NCBI GenBank assembly: GCA_019348445.1
Contig: JAHWJK010000071.1
Span: 1-8,546, forward strand
Length of the DNA stretch: 8,546 nt
Source of the DNA: Actinomycetota bacterium
GTDB taxonomy: Bacteria > Actinomycetota > CADDZG01 > WHSQ01
Direction of reading: 5' to 3'
The notes under the pieces were generated by a model that was not told the origin of the DNA, ran no database searches, and saw only the letters and a list, made by a program, of their open reading frames with translations. Position 1 is the first letter of the stretch; the number at the start of each line of letters is the position of its first letter. Shown one piece after another: positions 1 to 6,065 of this stretch. The position numbers and the translations under genes were made by a program.

Positions 1-621
1 ACGCGTCTGAGCGCGTGCGAGATCAACGCGACCTTCTATCGGATCCAAAGTGACAACACGATGAGGAACTGGAAAGCGGCTACGCCGGAGGGATTCAGGT
101 TCGCGGTGAAGGCTCATCGGATGATCTCGAACGTCCGCGACCTACATCCGTCCCCCGAACGCCGTGACATCCTCGGCGAGTTCGTACGGTCGTTAGCGGG
201 CCTGCACGACCGGCTCGGCGCGCTGATGTTGCAGTTCTCGGCGCGGCGGCTCGACGAAGGAGGCGGGTTCCGCCGATTACTCGACGCGCTCCCACCGGAC
301 GTTCCCTTCGCCGTCGACCTAAAACACGAGACGTGGAACGTCGAAGACGTGCACGGCGAAGTGTTCGCGAGAGGCGGCACGCTCTGCCTCAGCGACTACG
401 ACGCGGTCGCGCCGCGCGAGCTTCCTCCGGGTCGGGTCGGCTACGTCAGGCTTCGGAGCGAGACCTACGACGACGACCAGCGAGAGGGATGGGCAAGTTT
501 GCTGCAGAAAGAGGCGAAGGAACGAGACGTCTACGTCTTCGTGAAACACGAGGGCGGTCCACCCGACGATCCCCACGTCGGGGTCGGTCTCGCGCAGTGG
601 CTGGTGAACGAGATTGGCTAA
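1..621 (+). CDS. DUF72/YecE-family TIM-barrel protein, 5'-truncated by window edge
   Basis: The frame is open from base 1, and 206 residues are visible before the TAA at 619-621. The Met codon at 61 is internal: the preceding 20 codons encode CEINATFYR, the typical N-terminal DUF72 motif, so roughly 40-50 residues lie upstream of the window. Other family landmarks are TPEGFRFAVKAHR (visible residues 28-40), LGALMLQFS, the DLKHETW block corresponding to the usual E-x-RH-x-SW, and the C-terminal DVYVFVKHEGG strand. DUF72 proteins are predicted soluble TIM barrels with no well-established biochemical function, so none is assigned here. The stop overlaps the start of the DNA ligase gene by 8 nt, which implies translational coupling and a shared mRNA. 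Family assignment is firm; function is unknown. Confidence 0.88.
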   Translation, partial: TRLSACEINATFYRIQSDNTMRNWKAATPEGFRFAVKAHRMISNVRDLHPSPERRDILGEFVRSLAGLHDRLGALMLQFSARRLDEGGGFRRLLDALPPDVPFAVDLKHETWNVEDVHGEVFARGGTLCLSDYDAVAPRELPPGRVGYVRLRSETYDDDQREGWASLLQKEAKERDVYVFVKHEGGPPDDPHVGVGLAQWLVNEIG

Positions 622-2113
622 GACGTACAACGAAAAAAGGAAGTTCGAGGAGACGCCGGAACCTAAGGCGCGGTCGTTCCGCGGCGACGTCGATGTGGCT
701 ACCGCGACGCCCGGAACGACGTTCATGATCCATCAGCACCACGCCCGTCGACTTCACTACGATCTCAGGCTCGAGTTCTTCAACGGCAAGACACCCGTCC
801 TCGTGTCGTGGGCGGTCCCGAAGAACCTTCCGCTCAAGACCGGAAAGCCGAATCTGGCGGTCCACGTCGAAGACCACCCTTTCGATTACGGATCGTTCTC
901 CGGAACGATCCCGGCCGGCAACTACGGAGCCGGTGAGGTTCGTATCTTCGACCGAGGGACCTACGAGGTCCTCGAACAGGAACCCGGCAAGCTCACGATC
1001 CGGCTCGACGGCGACCGCATGAAAGGCGTCTGGCACCTGTTTCAGACGTCGAAGGGAGAAGAGAAGGATTGGCTCGTGCGGCTGCGACAGCTCGAGCGAC
1101 CAGATCCGGATCCGCTGCCGCCCCTGGATCCGATGAAAGCGACGTTGATCGACGAACCCTTCGACGACGACGCCTGGATCTTCGAGCCGAAATGGGACGG
1201 CGTCAGAACGCTCGCGATCTGCGACATCGACAAGACGATCCTGATGTCGCGCAACGGCAACGAAGTCAGCGCGACCTATCCGGAGTTCGAAAAGTTGCAC
1301 GATCGCCTCGTGTGCATCGACGCGATCGTGGACGGTGAGATCGTCGCGATGAGCAAAGGCCGGCCCTCTTTCGAGCGGCTGCAGAGCAGGATCAATCTGC
1401 AGAACGAACGCGACATCCAGCGGACGATGAAACAGATCCCGACGACGTTCGTCGCGTTCGACCTCCTCTACCTCGACGGGCGGTCGTTGCTGAAGGTTCC
1501 TATCGAAGAACGTAAGGAACTCCTCGACCAACTCGTGGTCGTCAACGAGAGCGTGCAAGTTTCGACGTACATCCCGGGCCAGGGGAAAGCGCTGTACGAC
1601 GCTGCGTGCGAGCAGAGGCTCGAGGGCATCGTGGCGAAGAAGCTGGGGTGCCCGTACCGGCCGGGGCGCCGCGGACGGGAGTGGCTGAAGGTCAAGACGG
1701 TTCACGACGCGGAACTCGTAGTCGGGGGATGGTCCCGCGGGGAGGGGTCGCGCTCGACGTCGTTCGGCTCGCTGCTCGTGGGGGCCTATGCAGAGGACGG
1801 TCTTCGGTTCGTCGGTTCGGTCGGAACCGGGTTCAGCGAGAAGACGATCGAGCTCCTCATGCCGAGGCTTCGCGAACTAGAGACCGGCGAGATGCCGTTC
1901 GTGACCGACCCGCGCAAGTCGGCGACCGGTTCCTTCGGAAAACCGATCCGGGATCCGCACTGGATACGCCCCGAACTCGTCGCGAAGGTCGAGTTCCGCG
2001 AGCTGACATCGACCGGCAAGCTGCGCGCCCCGTCGTTCAAAGGGCTGGATCCCTCGAAGCCTCCACAAGACTGTCTCTTCTCGGAACTCGAGATCCTCGC
2101 CGGTGTCGGCTAA
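614..2113 (+). CDS. ligD: LigD-type ATP-dependent DNA ligase: 3'-phosphoesterase + ligase domains
   Basis: A 499-residue cytosolic repair ligase that should heal 3' ends and seal breaks using ATP, as in bacterial NHEJ. Residues 1-150 form the LigD phosphoesterase domain: H42, H48, D50, R52 and H84 occupy the same positions as the catalytic residues described for Pseudomonas LigD. Residues 175-365 form the adenylation domain: nucleotidyl Lys193 in EPKWDG, SRNG (212-215), DGEIV (240-244), FDLLYLDG (282-289), EGIVAKK (337-343) and WLKVK (357-361). Residues about 368-495 form the OB-fold. There is no primase/polymerase domain, so this is a PE-Lig architecture, shorter than three-domain LigD (over 800 residues). 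The TTG start is forced: an in-frame TGA lies at 605-607, and the next Met is residue 38, inside the PE domain. A weak GGTGA at 603-607 could be the ribosome site. It overlaps DUF72 by 8 nt and the methyltransferase by 11 nt. No Ku gene is visible. Confidence 0.95.
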   Translation: MAKTYNEKRKFEETPEPKARSFRGDVDVATATPGTTFMIHQHHARRLHYDLRLEFFNGKTPVLVSWAVPKNLPLKTGKPNLAVHVEDHPFDYGSFSGTIPAGNYGAGEVRIFDRGTYEVLEQEPGKLTIRLDGDRMKGVWHLFQTSKGEEKDWLVRLRQLERPDPDPLPPLDPMKATLIDEPFDDDAWIFEPKWDGVRTLAICDIDKTILMSRNGNEVSATYPEFEKLHDRLVCIDAIVDGEIVAMSKGRPSFERLQSRINLQNERDIQRTMKQIPTTFVAFDLLYLDGRSLLKVPIEERKELLDQLVVVNESVQVSTYIPGQGKALYDAACEQRLEGIVAKKLGCPYRPGRRGREWLKVKTVHDAELVVGGWSRGEGSRSTSFGSLLVGAYAEDGLRFVGSVGTGFSEKTIELLMPRLRELETGEMPFVTDPRKSATGSFGKPIRDPHWIRPELVAKVEFRELTSTGKLRAPSFKGLDPSKPPQDCLFSELEILAGVG

Positions 2114-2735
2114 GAGGATCATCGGCGGCATCTACTCCGTCGCCGCGGACAAGCTCTACGAGCCTCTCGTGGTGCACGGCGCGTTCCGCCTGTTCGGCGG
2201 GCCATTGAACGACCTCGTCGCAGAGCAGGGCCGGCGCGCGGTATCGGGCGCCCTCGGTGAACCGATCCTGGACATGCCTGTTGGCACCGGCTACTTCACG
2301 ATCGAGATGGCGCGAAATCACGACGGGATTGTGGTCGGCGTCGACATCGCAGAGGGCATGGTGCGCGAGACGCACTCGCGCGCGCGACTGGAGGCACCGA
2401 ACCTCGTGGCCGTCCAGGCCGACGCGCATCACCTTCCCTTCGAGGATGCTTCGTTCAAAGCTGTTGTCTGCACGAATGGATTGCAGGTGATGCCGGGCCT
2501 CGTACCCTCGATCGAGGAGATGGAACGTGTCCTCGCGCCGGGCGGTCGGCTGTACATCTCCGTGATCCTGGCCCCCGTGGGGGCGCCCTTCCGGAGCCCG
2601 ACGCGGGAACACCTCCCGACGCTGATGCGGCCGGCGAAAGACATCGTCGCGACCATCCAAGAGCGTGGCCTGCACGTGACCCGCGACGAACGCGTACGGC
2701 TCGCGACGCTGATCGAGGCTACGAAGCCCAGCTAG
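2103..2735 (+). CDS. class I SAM-dependent methyltransferase
   Basis: A 210-residue protein with a Rossmann methyltransferase fold. Motif I is ILDMPVGTGYF (residues 55-65; the glycine loop is VGTG 60-63). The acidic residue ending beta-2 is D81 in VGVDIAEGMV. DAHHLPFEDASF (107-118) is the usual motif II/III area before the VVCTNGLQVM strand. LAPGGRLYIS (144-153) is the post-motif III loop common to UbiE/Methyltransf_11-type enzymes. Substrate cannot be read from the sequence; small-molecule or lipid methylation is typical of this subgroup. The GTG start at 2103 overlaps the end of the ligase gene by 11 nt, so it is probably the third gene of the DUF72-ligase operon. A role in DNA repair would be only an association by position. 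The C-terminus ends at a TAG that forms the edge of an inverted repeat. Confidence 0.9.
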   Translation: MSAKRIIGGIYSVAADKLYEPLVVHGAFRLFGGPLNDLVAEQGRRAVSGALGEPILDMPVGTGYFTIEMARNHDGIVVGVDIAEGMVRETHSRARLEAPNLVAVQADAHHLPFEDASFKAVVCTNGLQVMPGLVPSIEEMERVLAPGGRLYISVILAPVGAPFRSPTREHLPTLMRPAKDIVATIQERGLHVTRDERVRLATLIEATKPS

Positions 2736-2765
2736 CAGCTCGCCGTTCCGCGCGTCGTGAGCTGC
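2735..2765 (+). terminator. inverted repeat, possible operon terminator
   Basis: GCAGCTC (2735-2741) is the reverse complement of GAGCTGC (2759-2765). The stem extends inward to 9 pairs with one G-T wobble, leaving a 13-nt loop. It begins at the last base of the methyltransferase stop codon, where a terminator for the three-gene operon would be expected. No clear T-run follows; a second, overlapping G/C hairpin around 2764-2777 is followed by the weakly T-rich CATTTGTT. The repeat is seen directly; its role as terminator is inferred. Confidence 0.35.
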
Positions 2766-2797
2766 CCTCCAGGGGGCCATTTGTTAGCAGAGAACGG

Positions 2798-3271
2798 CTA
2801 GTTGAGGAGCCGGACCCGCACGTTGCAGTCCATCAGGAAGTTGCGGACGCGGTCCCAGTCCTCGTATGGCTCGCCGGTCGCAACCACCTCGCTGATGCCT
2901 GAGTTCGCGATCAGCTTCGAGCACGTGAAGCACGGCACGCCGGTGATGTAGATCGATGCGCCCTCGCGTTGTTCGGGTGACGAATAGAGGATCGCGTTCG
3001 CTTCGGCATGGATCGCAACACAGGTGTCGTAACTCCACCCGCTGGGCGTATCCGAACTCGCGCGCGGGCACGCGCCTTCGTCACAGTGCGGGTGGCCGGA
3101 CGGCGGCCCGTTGTACCCGGTCGACCGGATCCTGCGGTTCTTCACGATCACCGCGCCGTGCTGCCGGCGCGTGCAGTTCGACCGCGTCGCCGTTTCGCGG
3201 GCAAGGTTCAAGAAGTACTGATCCCAGTCGGAGGTCCTTCTGACCTCCTCGATGCGGTGAGCGATGCTCAC
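2798..3271 (-). CDS. deoxycytidylate (dCMP) deaminase, zinc-dependent
   Basis: A 157-residue member of the cytidine/deoxycytidylate deaminase family, predicted to convert dCMP to dUMP for thymidylate synthesis in the cytosol. The catalytic motifs are H88-A-E90 (zinc ligand and proton-shuttling Glu) and P113-C114-F-T-C117 (two zinc-ligand cysteines). The region GYNGPPSGHPHCDEGACPR (residues 52-70) is characteristic of dCMP deaminases/ComEB rather than tRNA adenosine or free cytidine deaminases, and its Cys/His residues may bind a second, structural zinc as in the phage T4 enzyme. Length is normal for the family. The GTG start at 3271-3269 has a good purine-rich ribosome site (GGGGAGGG, complement of 3281-3288) 9 nt upstream. 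It is transcribed divergently from the metallophosphoesterase and converges on the methyltransferase. A related zinc deaminase of other specificity is the main alternative. Confidence 0.92.
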   Translation of the reverse strand: MSIAHRIEEVRRTSDWDQYFLNLARETATRSNCTRRQHGAVIVKNRRIRSTGYNGPPSGHPHCDEGACPRASSDTPSGWSYDTCVAIHAEANAILYSSPEQREGASIYITGVPCFTCSKLIANSGISEVVATGEPYEDWDRVRNFLMDCNVRVRLLN

Positions 3272-3372
3272 TTGTCCGATCCCTCCCCTGCTTGAAGACC
3301 GCGCGACGACACGAGCGGTGGTGCGGGGAAGTGCCTCGATATTCCCCTGCCGTCACCGCGAAGGCAAGGCCA

Positions 3373-3391
3373 TCTCACCAAGTGGGTGAGA
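3373..3391. promoter_or_regulatory. dyad upstream of phosphoesterase, possible operator
   Basis: TCTCACC (3373-3379) and GGTGAGA (3385-3391) are a perfect 7-bp inverted repeat around a 5-nt centre. It sits in the 135-bp interval between two divergent genes and ends 2 nt before a TAAAGT -10-like hexamer, so a bound protein would block the -35/-10 spacer of the phosphoesterase promoter. No regulator gene is adjacent. An alternative reading is an RNA hairpin, if translation starts at the GTG inside it (3386). Confidence 0.4.
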
Positions 3392-3393
3392 CA

Positions 3394-3399
3394 TAAAGT
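3394..3399 (+). promoter_or_regulatory. -10 box for a probably leaderless phosphoesterase mRNA
   Basis: TAAAGT fits the actinobacterial TANNNT -10 pattern and is separated by 7 nt from the ATG at 3407, placing the transcription start at or next to that ATG. No Shine-Dalgarno sequence precedes 3407, which agrees with a leaderless transcript. No convincing -35 is seen; the dyad at 3373-3391 occupies the spacer. Confidence 0.4.
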
Positions 3400-3406
3400 G
3401 CGCCTC

Positions 3407-4729
3407 ATGGACTCCGAGCAGCTCGCCGCGGATCTGGTCGACGACCTCGCGCGCTCGTGCTGGGTCATCGAGACGGCGAGATCGTCGCTCTACCGCGGCT
3501 GGGCCGGGACCGACCCACGGTACGAGCAGAACGTGGATATCTGCCACGAGCGGGCTCACCTGATCGAGGCGTCACTGAACGAGCGAAGCAAGCGTCCCGA
3601 CCACGAGCTCGTCGACGGTCATCTCGCGTGGATGACATCGGTCGCCGGAGACGACCCCGAGGAGGTCCCGCTGGCGCCGTTCTTCATCGATCGTCTGGGC
3701 CTGTGGGTCGACAGCCACCTGCCTCGCTTCATCGGCGGCGGTGGGCGTCTCGTGGAGCTGGGCGAGAAAGCCCGCGCCGAACTCCGCTTTCCCGAATCGT
3801 TTCCTCCTCCGCCTCCCTACGAACCGGTGCGGCCGGTCGAGGTCGAGCCTCCCGGCGAGATCACGTTCCGGTTCGGGATACTGGCGGATCTGCACTTTGG
3901 CTCGGCGCGAGCAGCCGACCACGCCCGCGCCGCCATCGAAGATCTGAATGCGTCGGGCGCCGAATTGGTCGTACAACTAGGGGATCTGACGGACAAAGGT
4001 GACCGTGACGAGTACGAGGCCGCAACCCAGGCCCTCGCACAGCTCGACTGCCCGTTCGTCACGATGATGGGCAACCACGACGTGTTCTCGTTCGCGGAGG
4101 AACAGCTGCTGGGCAAGGAGCTCTATGCCGAGAAATTCGGACGAGCTCCGGACGGCGTCGTGCTCGAGCACAAGGGCGTGAAGTTCTGCGTCCTCGACTC
4201 CGTCGAGCATGCAGCGTCGCCGTTCCCGGGATTCGATTTCACTTCCGGGTCGTTCGCCGACGGCCCCGGCGGCGCGATCGTCCGCGGGGCACTCAGTCCG
4301 CCGCAGCACGATCTCCTCGCCGATGTCGCGGCCCCTGGGGGCGGCCCGGCGTTCGTGTTCCTGCACCACCCGCCGCAGCCATTCCCGGGTTTTCCACCGA
4401 TCTTGTTCGGATTGAGAGACATCGACTCGGGGCGGCTCCACGCGACGATCGATTCCGGCAACGTCTGGGGCGTCTTCGCCGGACACACCCATCGGAACTT
4501 CCGCACCCGTGACTACGACGGCGTCCCGGCTCACGAGGTCGGCATACCGCGCGACTTCCCGTTCGGGTACGCACTGGTCGATGTGACCGACGCCGGCTAC
4601 GCGTACCGGTTCATGCAGCTGTCAGACGAAGAACTCGTCTCGAGCGCGTACGAGACGGCAGGCCACCTGTGGCGGCGTTACGCGCTTGGTGACGAGACCG
4701 CACGAGGCTTCACGTTCTCCCCCGCGTGA
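3407..4729 (+). CDS. calcineurin-like metallophosphoesterase with N-terminal helical domain
   Basis: A 440-residue cytosolic protein in two parts. Residues 1-130 are predicted all-helical, followed by a proline-rich linker (five consecutive Pro at 133-137). The C-terminal part, from about residue 152, is a binuclear-metal phosphoesterase with the full motif series: D161-x-H163, G192-D193, G222-N-H-D225, H320-H321 and G359-H360-T-H362. These point to phosphodiester or phosphomonoester hydrolysis; the layout resembles the cyclic-nucleotide phosphodiesterase/Icc-type branch, but substrate is unassigned. The helical part contains an E48-x-x-H51 motif plus E23, E67 and H72, so a ferritin-like fold is possible but unproven. 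Start choice: ATG 3407 is preferred because of the -10 box 7 nt upstream; GTG at 3386 or 3398 would add 7 or 3 residues. No signal peptide. The stop lies 4 nt from the convergent dehydrogenase stop. Confidence 0.9.
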   Translation: MDSEQLAADLVDDLARSCWVIETARSSLYRGWAGTDPRYEQNVDICHERAHLIEASLNERSKRPDHELVDGHLAWMTSVAGDDPEEVPLAPFFIDRLGLWVDSHLPRFIGGGGRLVELGEKARAELRFPESFPPPPPYEPVRPVEVEPPGEITFRFGILADLHFGSARAADHARAAIEDLNASGAELVVQLGDLTDKGDRDEYEAATQALAQLDCPFVTMMGNHDVFSFAEEQLLGKELYAEKFGRAPDGVVLEHKGVKFCVLDSVEHAASPFPGFDFTSGSFADGPGGAIVRGALSPPQHDLLADVAAPGGGPAFVFLHHPPQPFPGFPPILFGLRDIDSGRLHATIDSGNVWGVFAGHTHRNFRTRDYDGVPAHEVGIPRDFPFGYALVDVTDAGYAYRFMQLSDEELVSSAYETAGHLWRRYALGDETARGFTFSPA

Positions 4730-4733
4730 GGCG

Positions 4734-5528
4734 CTATCGGTCTTTACCCGCGTCCCGCAGACCCGTCATCTTCGAGATCGCTTTCCGCCACAGCCGCGGC
4801 GCAACGACCTCCGGTATCTGTGCCAGGTAGTACGCGCGCGGAACGACACGCTGCGGTTTGCGCTTCTTCACCGCATCCTGGATCGCCTTGGAGACCATGG
4901 CGTCGGTTCCGAGGATGCGCTTCATCAGCGGGTCCTTGACCATCTCGGACTGAGGGAATCCTTCCGTCGGCACGAACCCGGGCTCGACGGACGCGACGTG
5001 GATCCCCTTGTGCCGGATCGTCGCTGCGAGGGATTCGCTCCATCCCACGAGAGCGAACTTCGACGCGGTATAGGCCGGCTTTCCCGGAGCCGCGATGCGC
5101 CCGGCGACCGACGTCACGTTGACGACCGTCGATGGCGCGGACTCCAGCAGAAGGTCCATCAATTCGCCGGTGCAGTAGATCGCGCCGAAGAAGTTCGTCG
5201 CCATCAGTGCGTCGACTTCCTCGATCGCATCTGCGCCGGTGAAACCCGTAGGTCCGATGTAGCCGGCGTTGTTGACCAGGACGTCGACGCGACCGTGCCT
5301 GTCGGCGACGTGGCGCGCCAGCCGCCTGACCTGGCTGCGGTCGCTCACGTCGGTCACGTGGTAGCTGTGGTCGGCACCTGCCATCTCGGCGACGAGGGAC
5401 TTCAGCCGTTCTTCCCGCCGCGCCGCCACGCATACGGTGGCACCGGCCGCGGCGACGTCGAGAGCCGTCCGCCGGCCGATGCCGCTCGACGCCCCGGTGA
5501 CGACCCACACGGTACGCGTCCAATCCAC
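4734..5528 (-). CDS. short-chain dehydrogenase/reductase (classical SDR)
   Basis: A 264-residue NAD(P)-dependent oxidoreductase of the classical SDR type. The cofactor motif is TGASSGIG (residues 11-18). R37-R38 after the second beta strand favour NADP(H). D60 follows the usual adenine-contacting position, NNAG lies at 86-89, and the catalytic tetrad is N112, S140, Y153 and K157. PGFVPTE (183-189) is the substrate-loop start. The C-terminal tail of about 35 residues is basic (LWRKAISKM). The substrate is not predictable. The GTG start at 5528-5526 is supported by a strong GGGAGGA ribosome site (complement of 5536-5542) with 7-nt spacing. The promoter region carries an 18-bp palindrome about 40 nt upstream of the start, suggesting control by a dimeric repressor. 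It converges on the phosphoesterase gene with a 4-nt gap and diverges from the GlsB-like gene. Confidence 0.93.
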   Translation of the reverse strand: MDWTRTVWVVTGASSGIGRRTALDVAAAGATVCVAARREERLKSLVAEMAGADHSYHVTDVSDRSQVRRLARHVADRHGRVDVLVNNAGYIGPTGFTGADAIEEVDALMATNFFGAIYCTGELMDLLLESAPSTVVNVTSVAGRIAAPGKPAYTASKFALVGWSESLAATIRHKGIHVASVEPGFVPTEGFPQSEMVKDPLMKRILGTDAMVSKAIQDAVKKRKPQRVVPRAYYLAQIPEVVAPRLWRKAISKMTGLRDAGKDR

Positions 5529-5568
5529 GTCTGTTTCCTCCCGTTTCGCCCGACTTGTGAATGCATAG

Positions 5569-5586
5569 CGTGACTAGTTGGTCACG
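5569..5586. promoter_or_regulatory. palindromic operator-like site between SDR and GlsB-like genes
   Basis: CGTGACTAGTTGGTCACG has perfect 6-bp arms (CGTGAC/GTCACG) around a 6-bp centre that is itself partly symmetric. On the - strand it lies just upstream of TATGCA (a possible -10 for the dehydrogenase), where the -35/-10 spacer would be. On the + strand it ends 4 nt before the GTTT of the stress promoter. Its size and symmetry fit a TetR-type dimer site, but no regulator gene is in the window. Confidence 0.5.
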
Positions 5587-5590
5587 ATGT

Positions 5591-5616
5591 GTTTTGAGTC
5601 CCCCGTTCCCGGGTAT
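5591..5616 (+). promoter_or_regulatory. SigF/SigB-type general-stress promoter for the GlsB-like gene
   Basis: GTTT at 5591-5594 and GGGTAT at 5611-5616 are separated by 16 nt. This matches the published actinobacterial SigF/SigB consensus (GTTT, 15-17 nt, GGGTAT). It lies 53 nt upstream of the GTG of a stress-family membrane protein gene in the same direction, which fits its expected regulation. The match is seen directly; activity is inferred. Confidence 0.6.
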
Positions 5617-5640
5617 CCCCAGACAGTAGCCGAGGGGGAT
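5615..5640 (+). repeat. inverted repeat in the 5' leader of the GlsB-like gene
   Basis: ATCCCC (5615-5620) pairs with GGGGAT (5635-5640) around a 14-nt loop. The left arm overlaps the -10 hexamer, so it would be only partly transcribed if that promoter is used. It may be chance in GC-rich DNA. Confidence 0.25.
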
Positions 5641-5669
5641 AAAGCACCTCGAACGGGAGGAGGCAGGAC

Positions 5670-5936
5670 GTGGAGGCATTCATCGTTTTCTTGCTCGTCG
5701 GCCTGGTGGTCGGCGTAGTGGCCCGTTTGCTCATGCCGGGCCCGGACCCGATCGGCATCCTCGGAACCATCATCGTGGGCTGCGTCGGCGCCCTGATCGG
5801 CGGGTACCTGTGGACCGCAGTATTCGGACCGAACGAAGGCGTCGCATGGATCGGCTCGATCCTCATGGCAATGGCCCTGTTGTTCCTCTACCGCCGCATG
5901 ACGGTCGGTAGAACCAGCCGTCGGACGGTGGTGTGA
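5670..5936 (+). CDS. GlsB/YeaQ/YmgE-family stress-response membrane protein
   Basis: An 88-residue integral membrane protein with three hydrophobic segments at about residues 3-21, 28-51 and 57-74. The glycine-rich second segment (PIGILGTIIVGCVGALIGGYL, 27-47, with G residues at regular spacing) is the hallmark of the transglycosylase-associated/GlsB family. The C-terminus after TM3 is short and Arg-rich (YRRMTVGRTSRR), predicting a cytoplasmic end by the positive-inside rule. The biochemical role of the family is unclear, but members are commonly stress-induced, in line with the SigF-type promoter upstream. The GTG start has an excellent GGGAGGAGG ribosome site (5655-5663) with 6-nt spacing. 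It is monocistronic, bounded by hairpins downstream. Confidence 0.92.
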   Translation: MEAFIVFLLVGLVVGVVARLLMPGPDPIGILGTIIVGCVGALIGGYLWTAVFGPNEGVAWIGSILMAMALLFLYRRMTVGRTSRRTVV

Positions 5937-5969
5937 GCTTCGCCCCTTCCATCACCTGATCCGCGATAA

Positions 5970-6004
5970 GGCCGGCGGGCTGGACCCGCGACCAACCGCC
6001 GGCC
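5970..6004 (+). repeat. hairpin after the GlsB-like gene (first of two)
   Basis: GGCCGGCGG (5970-5978) and CCGCCGGCC (5996-6004) form a perfect 9-bp stem with a 17-nt loop, 34 nt after the GlsB-like stop. No T-run follows. It may assist termination or stabilise the transcript's 3' end. Confidence 0.5.
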
Positions 6005-6010
6005 ACTGCA

Positions 6011-6042
6011 GAAACGGCCCCCAGCCCACCGGGGGCCGTTTC
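6011..6042 (+). terminator. 12-bp perfect hairpin, likely intrinsic terminator
   Basis: GAAACGGCCCCC (6011-6022) and GGGGGCCGTTTC (6031-6042) form a perfect 12-bp stem with an 8-nt loop. The A-rich 5' end and T-rich 3' end within the stem plus a GC-rich core are typical of intrinsic terminators. Only a short T cluster follows (TTATCTTT at 6053-6060). It should end the GlsB-like transcript and insulate the deacylase gene that starts 24 nt downstream. Confidence 0.75.
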
Positions 6043-6053
6043 GCGTCCCCGCT

Positions 6054-6059
6054 TATCTT
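6054..6059 (+). promoter_or_regulatory. -10 box for a probably leaderless deacylase mRNA
   Basis: TATCTT matches TANNNT and is 6 nt from the GTG at 6066, so transcription should begin at or next to the start codon. No ribosome site precedes the GTG. The terminator's 3' arm occupies the -35 area, and no -35 is recognisable. Confidence 0.45.
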
Positions 6060-6065
6060 TCGCCG

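Noticed and set aside
446..1705. 419-codon open frame on the - strand
   Set aside because: It is antisense to the DNA ligase, whose catalytic motifs are all intact; the product is low-complexity Arg/Leu-rich.
2103..2735. Methyltransferase as a DNA-modifying enzyme of a restriction system
   Set aside because: It has no DPPY/NPPY or PCQ motif and no restriction gene nearby; the motifs fit small-molecule methyltransferases.
3386..3406. GTG 3386 as the phosphoesterase start
   Set aside because: It has no ribosome site, lies inside the dyad, and a -10 box sits 7 nt before ATG 3407; it remains possible.
4686..5573. 295-codon + frame, and a 311-codon - frame at 4744-5679
   Set aside because: Both overlap the dehydrogenase, which has every SDR motif and a strong ribosome site; neither alternative shows a recognisable domain.
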